Below, piece by piece: positions 42,710-51,544 of a stretch of 64,000 bases of DNA. Origin of the DNA: Achromobacter xylosoxidans A8 (GTDB lineage Bacteria > Pseudomonadota > Gammaproteobacteria > Burkholderiales > Burkholderiaceae_B); assembly GCF_000165835.1 (NCBI RefSeq), contig NC_014640.1, forward strand, positions 992,001 to 1,056,000. Reading direction: 5' to 3'. Every line of letters starts with the position of its first letter. Positions within the stretch are counted from its first letter, which is position 1. The notes beneath the pieces were generated by a model. That model did not search any database, was not told where the DNA came from, and saw nothing but the letters and a program-made list of their open reading frames with translations. A program made the position numbers and the translations under genes.

Positions 42710-44025
42710 ACCGACTCCGGTCCGGTCATGTAGCGGCCCCATGCGCGGTACTGGTTGCGCATCTGCCATTCATTGGTGCCATTGGTGGCGACGTTCTTCT
42801 GGCCGAGCTCGTCGGGCGAGTACAGCCGGCCCACGTTGACCCAGTCCCGCGCGCGCGATTGCAGGCCGTCCTGGGCGCGCTCGTACATTTCCAGGTCATC
42901 GTGTCCGACCACAGACGTCGGGGCGTTGATCAGGCGGTTGTACATGAGTGTGCGTTCCAGCAGCAGGTCGGGCGCGCCCACCAGGCGGAAGGTCCAGGAC
43001 TCCACCAGGGTGCGATCCGCGGCGATGGGCTTGAAGATGCGCAGCGTCTGGATCGGGCCCTTGACCATGATGTTGGGGAAGTACACGGTGTTGTGGCGCA
43101 CGTCGCCCAGGATCTGCTTGGCGCGCTCTTCGCCGTAGGCGGCGACCATGGAATCCCAGTAGCCCGGCACGCCCGAGTACGAGGCATGGATGGAATCCGC
43201 CACGCCGGTATGGCCGTGGCCGTTCTCCCACACGCGTATGCCCATGTTCTCGAAGAATTCATAGGGCGAGATGAAGGGCGCGAACAGTTCCACCGCCATG
43301 GGCTTGGGCGTGCCTTCCGGCGCCTGTTCCCAGACCTTGACGGCCGTGCCTGCGGAAGATTCGTGTGCCACCATCGGGTGGCAGGTGTCGGTCTGGTTGT
43401 CGACCAGCATCTTCCAGTTGCAGCGGTGCATGTAGCGCAGCACGCCGCCAGCGACTTCCAGCCGGCCTTCGGGCGAGCGGTCCACCATGTTGTCCAGGGT
43501 GGACAGCGATTCGCCGAAGAAGTCCTCGAAGGACTGGCCTTCCGGGTTCAGGCGGCAGAACACGAAGCCGCGATGGTTCTTCACGTCCTTCACGGCGGCC
43601 ATGCCCTGGCTGGCTTCGCAGTTTTCCAGGCCGGTGTTCTCGTAGCCCTTCTTCAGCGGGATGGACAGCAGGCTGCCGTCGGTCTTGAAAGTCCAGGCGT
43701 GATAGGGGCAGCGGAAGAACTTGCCGGTATTGCCGCAGGCATCGCCCGCCACCATGGTGCCCTTGTGCGGGCAGCGGTTGTGCAGCACCCGCACCGAGCG
43801 GTCGCTGTGGCGCACCATCACCACCGGCTGGTTGCCGACCGTGGTGGTGACGTAGTCGCCCGGGTTGGGCACCTGGCTGTCGTGGCCGACATAGGCCCAG
43901 GTGTTGGCGTACAGGCGTTCCATCTCCAGCTCGAACAGCTCCTGGTCGATGAACAGGTCCTTGTGCACCTCGGTGTCGCGCAGCAGGGCGCGGATGGCGT
44001 CGGGATTGTCGCGGTATTTGGCCAT
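42706..44025 (-). CDS. Rieske oxygenase large (alpha) subunit of the catabolic locus
   Basis: A 439-residue alpha subunit. Rieske ligands are Cys85-x-His87 and Cys106-x2-His109. The mononuclear iron motif is DNQTDTCHPMVAHES (Asp, His, His) near residue 210. Adjacent genes supply the beta subunit (ATGA overlap) and a one-piece reductase, so this is a two-component system distinct from the one at 15-17 kb. If the locus degrades indole-3-acetate, this enzyme would start the pathway by oxidising the indole ring to oxindole/dioxindole-3-acetate. That substrate is inferred from the neighbours. Confidence 0.9.
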   Translation of the reverse strand: MAKYRDNPDAIRALLRDTEVHKDLFIDQELFELEMERLYANTWAYVGHDSQVPNPGDYVTTTVGNQPVVMVRHSDRSVRVLHNRCPHKGTMVAGDACGNTGKFFRCPYHAWTFKTDGSLLSIPLKKGYENTGLENCEASQGMAAVKDVKNHRGFVFCRLNPEGQSFEDFFGESLSTLDNMVDRSPEGRLEVAGGVLRYMHRCNWKMLVDNQTDTCHPMVAHESSAGTAVKVWEQAPEGTPKPMAVELFAPFISPYEFFENMGIRVWENGHGHTGVADSIHASYSGVPGYWDSMVAAYGEERAKQILGDVRHNTVYFPNIMVKGPIQTLRIFKPIAADRTLVESWTFRLVGAPDLLLERTLMYNRLINAPTSVVGHDDLEMYERAQDGLQSRARDWVNVGRLYSPDELGQKNVATNGTNEWQMRNQYRAWGRYMTGPESV

Positions 44026-44047
44026 GATGGCGCTTCCTTGCGTCGGG

Positions 44048-45025
44048 CTACAGGTCCAGCACCAGGCGCGCCGATTTCGCGCGCGAGATGCAGATCTGGA
44101 TGATCTTGCCGCTGGCTTTCTCGGTGTCCGAGAGGTAGTAGTCGCGGTGGTCGGGTTCGCCTTCCAGCACGGTGGCCTGGCAGACGCCGCATTCGCCGCG
44201 CTTGCAGTCGTACATCGGGTCGCAGCCTTCTTCTTCCATCACGTCGATGATGGTCTTGTCGGCGGGGATGGTCAGCACCCGGCCGGATTGGCGCAGCTCG
44301 ACTTCGAAGGGCTGGTCGCCGGCCTGCGGCGCGGCGGTGGCGAAGAGTTCGAAATGGATATGGGCATCGGGCCAGTGGCGCGCGTGGGCGCCCTGGATGA
44401 CGGCGTCGATCAGGCCCTTGGGGCCGCAGACGTACAGGTGCTGGCGCGGCGACGATGATTCCAGCAGCGCCTGCAGGTCGAAGCGACAGGACGGATCGTC
44501 GTCGGCGTGCAGGCTCAGGCTGTCTCCGGCCAGGGCCTGCAGCTCGGGCAGGAAGGCCAGCTGGTCCTTGCTGCGGCCGCAATAGTGCAGATGGAAGGCG
44601 CGGCCGGCGGCCTTGAGCGCGGCCGCCATGGACGCCACCGGCGTGATGCCGATGCCGCCCGCGATCAGCACCACCGGCTCGTCGCCGGCGGGCGATTCGT
44701 GCAGCGGGAAATCATTCTTTGGACCTTCGACCGTGAGCGTGTCGCCCGCGGCCAGCGCGTGCATGTGGCGCGATCCGCCCTGGCTGGTTTCTTCCAGACG
44801 CACGCCGAGCCGGTATTCGGCCGGCTGGGCGAACTTGCCGGCTTCGGGCGCCAGTTGCACCAGCGAATAGCAGCGCGGCTCGCGCAGGCCCGGCACCGTC
44901 ACCTTCAGATGCGCGCCCGGTCCGAAGGCGGGCAGGGGGCCGGCGTCCTCGCGCGCCAGCCGGAACGAACGGATCAGCGGCGATTCCTGCCGGACTTCCC
45001 GGACGATGAGTTTCAGTGTCTGCAC
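44048..45025 (-). CDS. Phthalate-dioxygenase-reductase-type oxidoreductase
   Basis: A 325-residue three-domain reductase in the order FMN domain (GAHLKVTVPGLREPRCYSL), NAD domain (VVLIAGGIGITPVASMA; LYVCGPKGLID) and C-terminal plant-type [2Fe-2S] ferredoxin (YDCKRGECGVC, then a last Cys in IQICIS). This VanB/PDR arrangement delivers NADH electrons directly to a Rieske oxygenase without a separate ferredoxin. It lies 22 nt upstream of the alpha subunit gene and is its obvious partner. Confidence 0.94.
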   Translation of the reverse strand: MQTLKLIVREVRQESPLIRSFRLAREDAGPLPAFGPGAHLKVTVPGLREPRCYSLVQLAPEAGKFAQPAEYRLGVRLEETSQGGSRHMHALAAGDTLTVEGPKNDFPLHESPAGDEPVVLIAGGIGITPVASMAAALKAAGRAFHLHYCGRSKDQLAFLPELQALAGDSLSLHADDDPSCRFDLQALLESSSPRQHLYVCGPKGLIDAVIQGAHARHWPDAHIHFELFATAAPQAGDQPFEVELRQSGRVLTIPADKTIIDVMEEEGCDPMYDCKRGECGVCQATVLEGEPDHRDYYLSDTEKASGKIIQICISRAKSARLVLDL

Positions 45026-45051
45026 GGCGTTTGTCCCTATCTTGACTTGTC

Positions 45052-46596
45052 TCAGGCCGCCAGCTTGTCAGCCAGCTGGCGTTCCATGGGGCCGCATTTT
45101 TCATTGGCCAGCGCGGTTTCGCGCAGCGCGCGCAGCGTTTCGGCGGCGTCGGGCCGGCCGGCCAGCTGTTCCGCCGCGGCGAGCAACTGGCGGTACTTGC
45201 CGCCGCCGCGCACGTGCGTGTCGCTATAGCCCTTGACCAGGCGGCGGCAATTCACGGTTTCGACGGCCAGCGCGTAGTCGCGCGGGGCCAGCCTGGCGAT
45301 CAGGTCCAGCCACTGTTCCAGGCCGGCGGCTTCGGTCTGGTGGCGCAGCGTGCTGCGGCGGAAGCGCCGCATGCCGGCCAGCGTGTACAGCATCAGGAAG
45401 CCGCCCAGCGTGCCGCTCTGCATGCGGCGGCCGTGGCCCAGGCGGCGTTCGACGAAGCCGCCGACGGCCTTGGAGTTTTCGAGCCAGCGGCCCAGCCCGG
45501 CGGGCAAGGTGCCGCAGATCTCTTCCAGGCGCGGGTGCATGAATTCCGTGGTGTAGACCAGCTGGTCCGGGCGCGCGCCCACTTCCTGGCGCACGCGGTC
45601 AAAGCGGGTGGCGCGGGTCTTCAGGTCGGCGACGCGGATCACGTCGTCGTAGGCCATGGCCGTGGCCACGTAGCGCGCGGAGGCACAGGTCAGCGCCCAT
45701 TGCCGGGCCTCGCCGCCGTGGGCGGCGTCCAGGTCGCGGATGGCCTTCATGCGGCGCAGGTATTCGGTGGCGTAGGCCAGGTCCTGGAATTCGATCTGGC
45801 GGCGCACGCCCACGGCCAGCATGGGCTGGGCACAGGCGGGGAAGTCGCGCTTGATCGTGTCCAGCAGGGCTTGCGCCTTGGGGCTGGCGGCGCGTTCGGG
45901 CACGGCGGGCACGGGGCGCGCCAGATCGATGGGGGCCGGTTGCGCGGGCGCCTGGTCGGCGGATTCGTAGCCCAGCGCAAAGGCGCGCAAGCTGGCTTCC
46001 ACTCCCAGTCCGGCACGGCGCACCGTGGCTTCGAAATCGTCGCGCGAAAAGGGCAGGGCGCCGCTGCCGGCCACCGCGCCGAACAGGCTGGCGCTGATGA
46101 CGCTGCCGGCGCGGTCGGCCAGGTCCTGCAGGTCGAAGCAGAGGAAGCGCTTGGCCGCGGCGCGGCCGGCTTCCAGCACTTTGTTCGGATCGGCGATGCC
46201 ATTGCCGGGCGCGGATTTTTCGCTGACCGCGTAGCTGCGGTGGGAAGAAGTCAGCAGCACCGTGCGTTCCGGCGTGACCAGTCCGCGCTGGATGGCGCGG
46301 CCGCCTTCCATCAGTTCGGCGGCCACCACCAGGTCGACGTCGCCCGGGGTCGGCATCAGCGCCAGGGCGGGTTGCCGTCCGGCGCGTTGCACCTCCGATT
46401 CGGGCAGCAGCTCCAGGTAATAGATGGTGGCGCCGGTACGCTGGGCCACGCCCGGCACCGAAGTGGTCTGGGCCCACCAGCCGGCGTGCTCGGCCATGTC
46501 GACGATCCAGTCGGCCAGTACGCCGCCGCCCTGACCGCCCATGGCCAGGATGGCGATCTTGATCGGGTTGGCTTGTTGCATAGCGGCCGGGTTCAT
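45052..46596 (-). CDS. iorB: Indolepyruvate-type 2-oxoacid oxidoreductase, beta subunit with long extension
   Basis: A 514-residue protein. Residues 10 to about 210 are the gamma/beta-type domain of 2-oxoacid:acceptor oxidoreductases (IKIAILAMGGQGGGVLADWIVDMAE; VPGVAQRTGATIYYLEL). The C-terminal 300 residues form the Arg-rich helical domain that in many proteobacteria ends the single-chain indolepyruvate oxidoreductase (DUF6537-like). Archaeal IorB is about 200 residues and lacks it. The start at 46596 lies 13 nt after iorA. With IorA it would decarboxylate an aryl 2-oxoacid, here plausibly isatinate (2-aminophenylglyoxylate). Confidence 0.87.
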   Translation of the reverse strand: MNPAAMQQANPIKIAILAMGGQGGGVLADWIVDMAEHAGWWAQTTSVPGVAQRTGATIYYLELLPESEVQRAGRQPALALMPTPGDVDLVVAAELMEGGRAIQRGLVTPERTVLLTSSHRSYAVSEKSAPGNGIADPNKVLEAGRAAAKRFLCFDLQDLADRAGSVISASLFGAVAGSGALPFSRDDFEATVRRAGLGVEASLRAFALGYESADQAPAQPAPIDLARPVPAVPERAASPKAQALLDTIKRDFPACAQPMLAVGVRRQIEFQDLAYATEYLRRMKAIRDLDAAHGGEARQWALTCASARYVATAMAYDDVIRVADLKTRATRFDRVRQEVGARPDQLVYTTEFMHPRLEEICGTLPAGLGRWLENSKAVGGFVERRLGHGRRMQSGTLGGFLMLYTLAGMRRFRRSTLRHQTEAAGLEQWLDLIARLAPRDYALAVETVNCRRLVKGYSDTHVRGGGKYRQLLAAAEQLAGRPDAAETLRALRETALANEKCGPMERQLADKLAA

Positions 46597-46609
46597 GGAA
46601 CGGTTGTCC

Positions 46610-48832
46610 TCAGAGGGCGTAGTGGGCCAGGCGCGCGGCGCGGCGGCGTTGCAGGAAGCCGATGACGGCGGTGCGCATGCGCGCCAGGAAGCGGTCGCGG
46701 CCGGTCGGGTTGTGGACGATGTCGGCGCGGTAGAAGGATGGGCAGAGCACCGCGGCATGGGCGACTTCGCCGCAATTGCCGCAGCCCACGCAGCTGCTTT
46801 CCACGTGCGCCACCGGGTCTTCCTTCAAGGGGTCGCCGCTATCCTTGACCGTCAGCGACGGGCAGCCCGACAGGCGGATGCAGGCGTGGTCGCCGGTGCA
46901 GACGTCCGGGTCCACGCCGAAGCGTTCCTTCACCACGCGCTTGCCTTCCTTGACTGCCTTGTTGAACAGCGGCTTGATGCGGCGCTGCTTGTTCAGCATG
47001 CATTCCGACTGCGCGATGATGACCTTGGGGCCCTTGATGTCGGTGGTCAGCGCTTCCTCGATGGTGGCGCGCACCTTGGCCACGTCATAGGTGCGGTCCA
47101 GCGTGCGCACCCATTTCACGCCCACGCCGCGCACGGCCTGGTCGATCGGGTTGTTGGTGGAGCGGTCCGGATTTTCGGCGCGCGAGGACAGGATGTCCTG
47201 GCCGCCCGTGGCCGAGGCGTAGAAGTTGTCGACGATGACGATGACGCCGTCGTACTTGTTGAACACCGCGTTGCCGATGCCCGAGGACAGCCCGTTATGC
47301 CAGAAGCCGCCGTCGCCCATGATGGAGATGGGACGCTTGGCGGCCGGCACGTTGAAGGCTGCCGCGCTGGACGCGCCCAGGCCGTAGCCCATGGTGGTGG
47401 CGCCCAGGTTGAACGGCGGCAGGATGGAGAACAGGTGGCAGCCGATGTCGCAGGAGATGTGGTGCTGGCCCAGTGTCTCCTGCGCCAGCGTCAGGGCCGA
47501 GAAGATCGGCCGTTCCGGACAGCCCGTACAGAAGCCGGCGGGGCGCGGCGGCACCACGGCGGCCAGGCCCTCGACGTGCTTGTGGAAGGTGATGGGTTGT
47601 TCGGCCGGGCGGGCGGGCTTGGGCCGCGCCACCTCGGTGATCTGGAGCTGGCTGGCGGCAGCTTCGGCGTCGGCCGCGGCGGCGGGATGCGTCTGCAGCG
47701 ATTCCGGACGCTGACGCTTGAGGAATTCACGCAGGCCGTCGCGCATGACCTGGGTGGTGTATTCGCCCGCCATCGGCAGCACGTCCTTGCCGGACAGCTT
47801 GGTGTCGATGCCGGCGCGGCGCAGCACGGCGTGCAGGTTCTGTTCGATGTAGTCGGGCTGGCCTTCTTCCAGCAGCAGCACGGCGCGCTTGCCGCGGCAG
47901 AAGGCTATGACCTCGTCCTCGATGACGGGGTAGGTCACGTTCATGACGTACAGCGGGATGCGGCTGTTGCCGAAGTTGTCGGCCAGGCCCAGCAGTTGCA
48001 GGGCGCGGATCACGCCGTTGTAGAGGCCGCCTTGCAGGATCAGTCCGATATCGTCCTGGTCGCCGTCGAAGTGCTCGTTGAGCTTGTGTTCCTTGATGTA
48101 GCGGATGGCAGCGGGCCAGCGTTCCTTGATCTTTTCCTGCTCGTGCAGGAAGGAGGCGGGCGGCAGCACGATGCGGCTGGTGTCGCGCGCCGGGCTTTCC
48201 AGCGCCTGCGCCAGCGAGAAGGCGGGACGCTTGTTTTCCTTGGCGATGAAGCGGCCGTGCACGTGGCAGCCGCGGATGCGCAGTTGCAGCATTACAGGTG
48301 TCTTGCTGGCCTCGGACAGCTCGAAGCCGTCTTCCACGGCCTTGACCATGCTTTCCAGATTGGGGCGCGGATCCAGCAGCCAGATCTGCGACTTCATGGC
48401 GAACGCGTGCGAGCGTTCCTGCATGATGGACGAGCCTTCGCCGTAGTCCTCGCCCACGATCACGAGCGAGCCGCCCGTGACGCCGCCGGAAGCCAGGTTG
48501 GCCAGCGCGTCGGACGCGACGTTGGTGCCCACCGTGGATTTCCAGGTGACGGCGCCGCGAATGGGGTACATGACCGACGCGGCCAGGGTGGCCGCCGCGG
48601 TGGCTTCGGAGGCGCTGGCCTCGAAGTGTACGCCCAGTTCCTGGAGGATGTCGTTGGCGTCGGCCAGCACGTCCATCAGGTGCGAGATCGGCGAACCCTG
48701 GTAACCCGCGACGTAGCCCACGCCGGATTGCAGCAAGGCCTTGGTGACCGCAAGAATGCCTTCTCCGCGGAACTCTTCGCCCGCGCCGATGCGCAATTGC
48801 TGGACTTCTTTTTTGAAAGACCTTTCAGCCAT
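46610..48832 (-). CDS. iorA: Indolepyruvate-type 2-oxoacid oxidoreductase, alpha subunit
   Basis: A 740-residue thiamine-diphosphate enzyme. The N-terminal half has the pyrimidine-binding fold (GVGYVAGYQGSPISHLMDVLADA) and the second half has the ThDP motif GDGGFWHNGLSSGIGNAVFN (GDG...N). The C-terminus carries Fe-S ligands (CTGDHACIRLSGCPS and CVGCGNCGEVAHAAVLCPS). The first set is spaced differently from a textbook [4Fe-4S] ferredoxin. It is the first gene of the minus-strand locus, facing the MarR gene, so its promoter drives the whole catabolic set. Confidence 0.92.
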   Translation of the reverse strand: MAERSFKKEVQQLRIGAGEEFRGEGILAVTKALLQSGVGYVAGYQGSPISHLMDVLADANDILQELGVHFEASASEATAAATLAASVMYPIRGAVTWKSTVGTNVASDALANLASGGVTGGSLVIVGEDYGEGSSIMQERSHAFAMKSQIWLLDPRPNLESMVKAVEDGFELSEASKTPVMLQLRIRGCHVHGRFIAKENKRPAFSLAQALESPARDTSRIVLPPASFLHEQEKIKERWPAAIRYIKEHKLNEHFDGDQDDIGLILQGGLYNGVIRALQLLGLADNFGNSRIPLYVMNVTYPVIEDEVIAFCRGKRAVLLLEEGQPDYIEQNLHAVLRRAGIDTKLSGKDVLPMAGEYTTQVMRDGLREFLKRQRPESLQTHPAAAADAEAAASQLQITEVARPKPARPAEQPITFHKHVEGLAAVVPPRPAGFCTGCPERPIFSALTLAQETLGQHHISCDIGCHLFSILPPFNLGATTMGYGLGASSAAAFNVPAAKRPISIMGDGGFWHNGLSSGIGNAVFNKYDGVIVIVDNFYASATGGQDILSSRAENPDRSTNNPIDQAVRGVGVKWVRTLDRTYDVAKVRATIEEALTTDIKGPKVIIAQSECMLNKQRRIKPLFNKAVKEGKRVVKERFGVDPDVCTGDHACIRLSGCPSLTVKDSGDPLKEDPVAHVESSCVGCGNCGEVAHAAVLCPSFYRADIVHNPTGRDRFLARMRTAVIGFLQRRRAARLAHYAL

Positions 48833-49202
48833 CTGGCACTCCTTCGCGGCCCGGCCTGCGGGTCCTCAATGGTTGCTGCTGCGCAGCATCGTCACGTCAG
48901 GAAATTCTCGTCTTAAAAATACTTTAGGAGTCAACGTTTTAGCTGTCAACAAAAAAGATGAAATTTCATGGAAAACAAAAAATATCACGCTAAAACAATG
49001 ACGTATATACTCGTTGTTCTCTAGTTCGCAGCGCGATTCAGGCGCTGCGATGGTGCAAAAACGGGTTGCGATTCCGGGTATACCCTGTGCTGCGCAACAG
49101 CATTGCGGCACATCATGGCGCGTGGTTGCGCCAGCGTGGTGCAATGCGCATTTCGTCGGGCCGGCGCAGGCCCTGGATTCCGGTGCGTGGGAGCAAAGCA
49201 AC
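48833..49202. promoter_or_regulatory. Divergent control region of the catabolic locus and MarR gene
   Basis: A 370-nt gap with a markedly AT-rich core (about 48900-49015). GTCAACGTTTTAGC at 48930-48943 matches the inverse of GCTAAAACAATGAC at 48989-49002 at 12 of 14 positions. Midway between them lies the perfect 12-nt palindrome ATGAAATTTCAT (48958-48969). GTCAAC recurs at 48945-48950. These are good candidates for MarR binding sites covering both promoters. The remaining part (49015-49190) is an untranslated leader of the MarR gene with no clear coding frame. Confidence 0.6.
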
Positions 49203-49700
49203 ATGCGGTTGGACAAGCAGCGGGACACGGACGCGGCGGCGCACAAGGCCCGCTTCGTCGATGGTTATCTGGCCTATCTGCTGGCGCAGGCCAGCCAGCG
49301 CATTTCTGCGGAATTCCATCTGCAGGTGAATTCGGCCGGCCTGTCGGTGACCGAATGGCGGGTACTGGCCAGCCTGCAGGGCAGCCCGGGCGAAACCATA
49401 GGCATGCTGGCGGTGCTGGCCATCACCAAGCAGCCGACCTTGAGCAAGGTGGTGCAGCGCATGGAGGCCGAAGGCCTGGTGGCGCGCACCGGCGTGCGCG
49501 CCGACCGGCGCCAGACCCGGGTCTGCATCACCGCCAAGGGCAGCAACCTGATCGCCGCGCTGTGCGATCAGGCCTTGCAGCACCAGAAGGCCGTGCTCGC
49601 GCCTTTCGGCGAGGAAAAAGCCGCGATGCTGATCGACATGCTCGAGGTACTGATGACGGAGCACGTGCCGCTGGAACTGTCGGTGCCGGACGACGAATAG
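49203..49700 (+). CDS. MarR-family transcriptional regulator
   Basis: A 165-residue MarR protein. The core SAGLSVTEWRVLASLQGSPGETIGMLAVLAITKQPTLSKVVQRMEAEGLVARTGVRADRRQTRVCITAKG is a typical MarR winged helix (recognition helix and DRRQ wing). The ATG at 49203 has GGGAG 9 nt upstream; a longer frame from 49014 reads a leader without family resemblance. It is divergent from iorA and the whole 17-kb set. MarR repressors are usually released by an aromatic acid ligand, and MarR proteins are known to control auxin-degradation loci in other bacteria. Confidence 0.93.
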   Translation: MRLDKQRDTDAAAHKARFVDGYLAYLLAQASQRISAEFHLQVNSAGLSVTEWRVLASLQGSPGETIGMLAVLAITKQPTLSKVVQRMEAEGLVARTGVRADRRQTRVCITAKGSNLIAALCDQALQHQKAVLAPFGEEKAAMLIDMLEVLMTEHVPLELSVPDDE

Positions 49701-49888
49701 CTGGGCGGACGCCCCCCGGACATACCCAACGCTGTTTGCTTCGATTATTTTGTTACAAGCTTATGTGTCCCCAATAGGTTTTCCCTCTGTGAAAACCCCC
49801 TACGGTACGCATAAACCCTCAATTGACGGAGGTCTTGCGGCTAGGCAATATCGCGCCGGTATTCAGACTACAGTCAGGAGTTGAACCT

Positions 49889-51460
49889 ATGCGCCGCACT
49901 TTGATTGCTATCGCGATCGCCGCCGCCGTCGCCTTGCCCACGATCGGGCAGGCCAAGACCTTCCGCTGGGCCGCCCAGGGCGACATCCTCACCTTCGATC
50001 CGCACTCGCAGAACGAAGGCATGACGATCGCCGCCAACAGCTATGTCTACGAACCGCTGGTGGACTACGACAAGTCCTTCAAGATCAACCCGCGTCTGGC
50101 CACGGAATGGGAGCAGGTGTCGCCCACGCTGTACCGCTTCAAGTTGCGCCCCGGCGTGAAGTTCCATGACGGCGCCGCCTTTACCGCCGACGACGTGGTG
50201 TTCTCGATCCACCGCGCCATGGCGCCCACCTCGAACTACAAGGCCTACACCACCGGCATCAAGGAAGCGCGCAAGGTCGACGACCTGACGGTCGAGATCG
50301 AAACCTCGGCGCCCAATCCCGTGCTGCTGCGCCAGCTGACCAACGTGTTCATCATGAACAAGGCCTGGTCGGAAAAGAACAACGCCGCCAAGCCGCAGGA
50401 CTTCGTCAACAAGGAAGAGACCTACGCCGCGCGCAACACCAACGGCACCGGCCCCTACAAGCTGAAGTCGCGCGAAGTGGACGTGCGCACGGTGTTCGAG
50501 GAAAACAAGGACTGGTGGAACAAGGCCGGCAAGGTCGGCAACGTGACCGAGGTCGTGTTCACGCCGATCAAGCAGAACGCCACGCGCACCGCGGCGCTGC
50601 TGTCGGGCGAAATCGACTTCGTGCTGGATCCGGCGGCCCAGGACCTGGAGCGCCTGCGCCAGTCGGCCAAGGTCGTGGAAGGCAACGAGTACCGCACCAT
50701 CTACCTGGGCCTGGACCAGAAGCGTCCGGAACTCCAGTACTCCAACATCAAGGGCAAGAACCCGTTCCAGGACATCCGCGTGCGGGAAGCGCTGTACCGC
50801 GCCATCGACGTGGACGCGATCAAGCGCGCCGTGATGCGCGGCCTGTCCGCGCCCACCGGCACGATGATCGCGCCGCAGGTGCATGGCTGGGCCCAGTCGC
50901 TGCAGGCGCGCGTGCCCTACGATCCGGAAAAGTCGCGCGCCCTGCTGAAGGAAGCCGGCTATGACGGCACGCTGAACTTCACGCTGGACTGCCCGAACAA
51001 CCGCTACATCAACGACGAAGCCATCTGCCAGGCGGTCGTCGGCATGTGGGCCAAGGTCGGCGTCAAGGCCACCATGAACGCCATGCCGCGCTCCACCTAT
51101 TTCCCCAAGGTGCAGTCGTTCGACACCAGCGCCTTCCTGTTCGGCTGGGGCGTGCCCACGTTCGACGCCATGTACACGCTGCAGAACCTGATCCGCACCA
51201 AGGGTGAGGGCGCGGACGGCATGTACAACCTGGGCAACTACAGCAACAAGGAACTGGACGTCATCATCGACCGGATCAAGACCGAAACCGATCCGGCCAA
51301 GCGCGACGCCGACATCATCACCGTGCTGCAAGGGCACGCCAAGGACTTCGGCCACATCCCGCTGCACGACCAGGTCATTCCCTGGGCCATGCGCAAGAAC
51401 GTCACGGTCGTCCACCGTGCCGACAATCGCCTCGTTGCCGATTGGGTCAAGGTTGACTGA
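49889..51460 (+). CDS. Periplasmic binding protein of a Dpp/Opp-type transporter
   Basis: A 523-residue SBP family 5 protein. The signal peptide covers residues 1-22 (basic start, Ala/Ile core, ending GQA). The mature protein opens KTFRWAAQGDILTFDPHSQNEGM, and ATEWEQVSPTLYRFKLRPGVKFHDGAAFTADDVVFSI is the family signature. The start at 49889 follows AGGAG at 8 nt. It is the first gene of a complete SBP-permease-permease-ATPase-ATPase operon. Ligands of this family are di- and oligopeptides, opines, glutathione or nickel; which one applies is not visible. Confidence 0.92.
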   Translation: MRRTLIAIAIAAAVALPTIGQAKTFRWAAQGDILTFDPHSQNEGMTIAANSYVYEPLVDYDKSFKINPRLATEWEQVSPTLYRFKLRPGVKFHDGAAFTADDVVFSIHRAMAPTSNYKAYTTGIKEARKVDDLTVEIETSAPNPVLLRQLTNVFIMNKAWSEKNNAAKPQDFVNKEETYAARNTNGTGPYKLKSREVDVRTVFEENKDWWNKAGKVGNVTEVVFTPIKQNATRTAALLSGEIDFVLDPAAQDLERLRQSAKVVEGNEYRTIYLGLDQKRPELQYSNIKGKNPFQDIRVREALYRAIDVDAIKRAVMRGLSAPTGTMIAPQVHGWAQSLQARVPYDPEKSRALLKEAGYDGTLNFTLDCPNNRYINDEAICQAVVGMWAKVGVKATMNAMPRSTYFPKVQSFDTSAFLFGWGVPTFDAMYTLQNLIRTKGEGADGMYNLGNYSNKELDVIIDRIKTETDPAKRDADIITVLQGHAKDFGHIPLHDQVIPWAMRKNVTVVHRADNRLVADWVKVD

Positions 51461-51481
51461 TCCAGGCTAATCAAACGGCGC

Positions 51482-51520
51482 AGCCCGCCGGCCTGTTCAT
51501 GCTGAACAGGCCGGCGGGCT
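51482..51520 (+). terminator. Strong hairpin after the binding-protein gene
   Basis: AGCCCGCCGGCCTGTTC (51482-51498) pairs perfectly over 17 bp with 51504-51520 around a 5-nt loop. Only TTTC follows, so it is a weak terminator or an mRNA-stabilising stem inside the operon. It sits between the binding-protein gene and the permeases, the same place as the hairpin array at 35086-35230 in the Liv system. Confidence 0.75.
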
Positions 51521-51544
51521 TTCGCTGTTACGCCTTTTCCGCCT

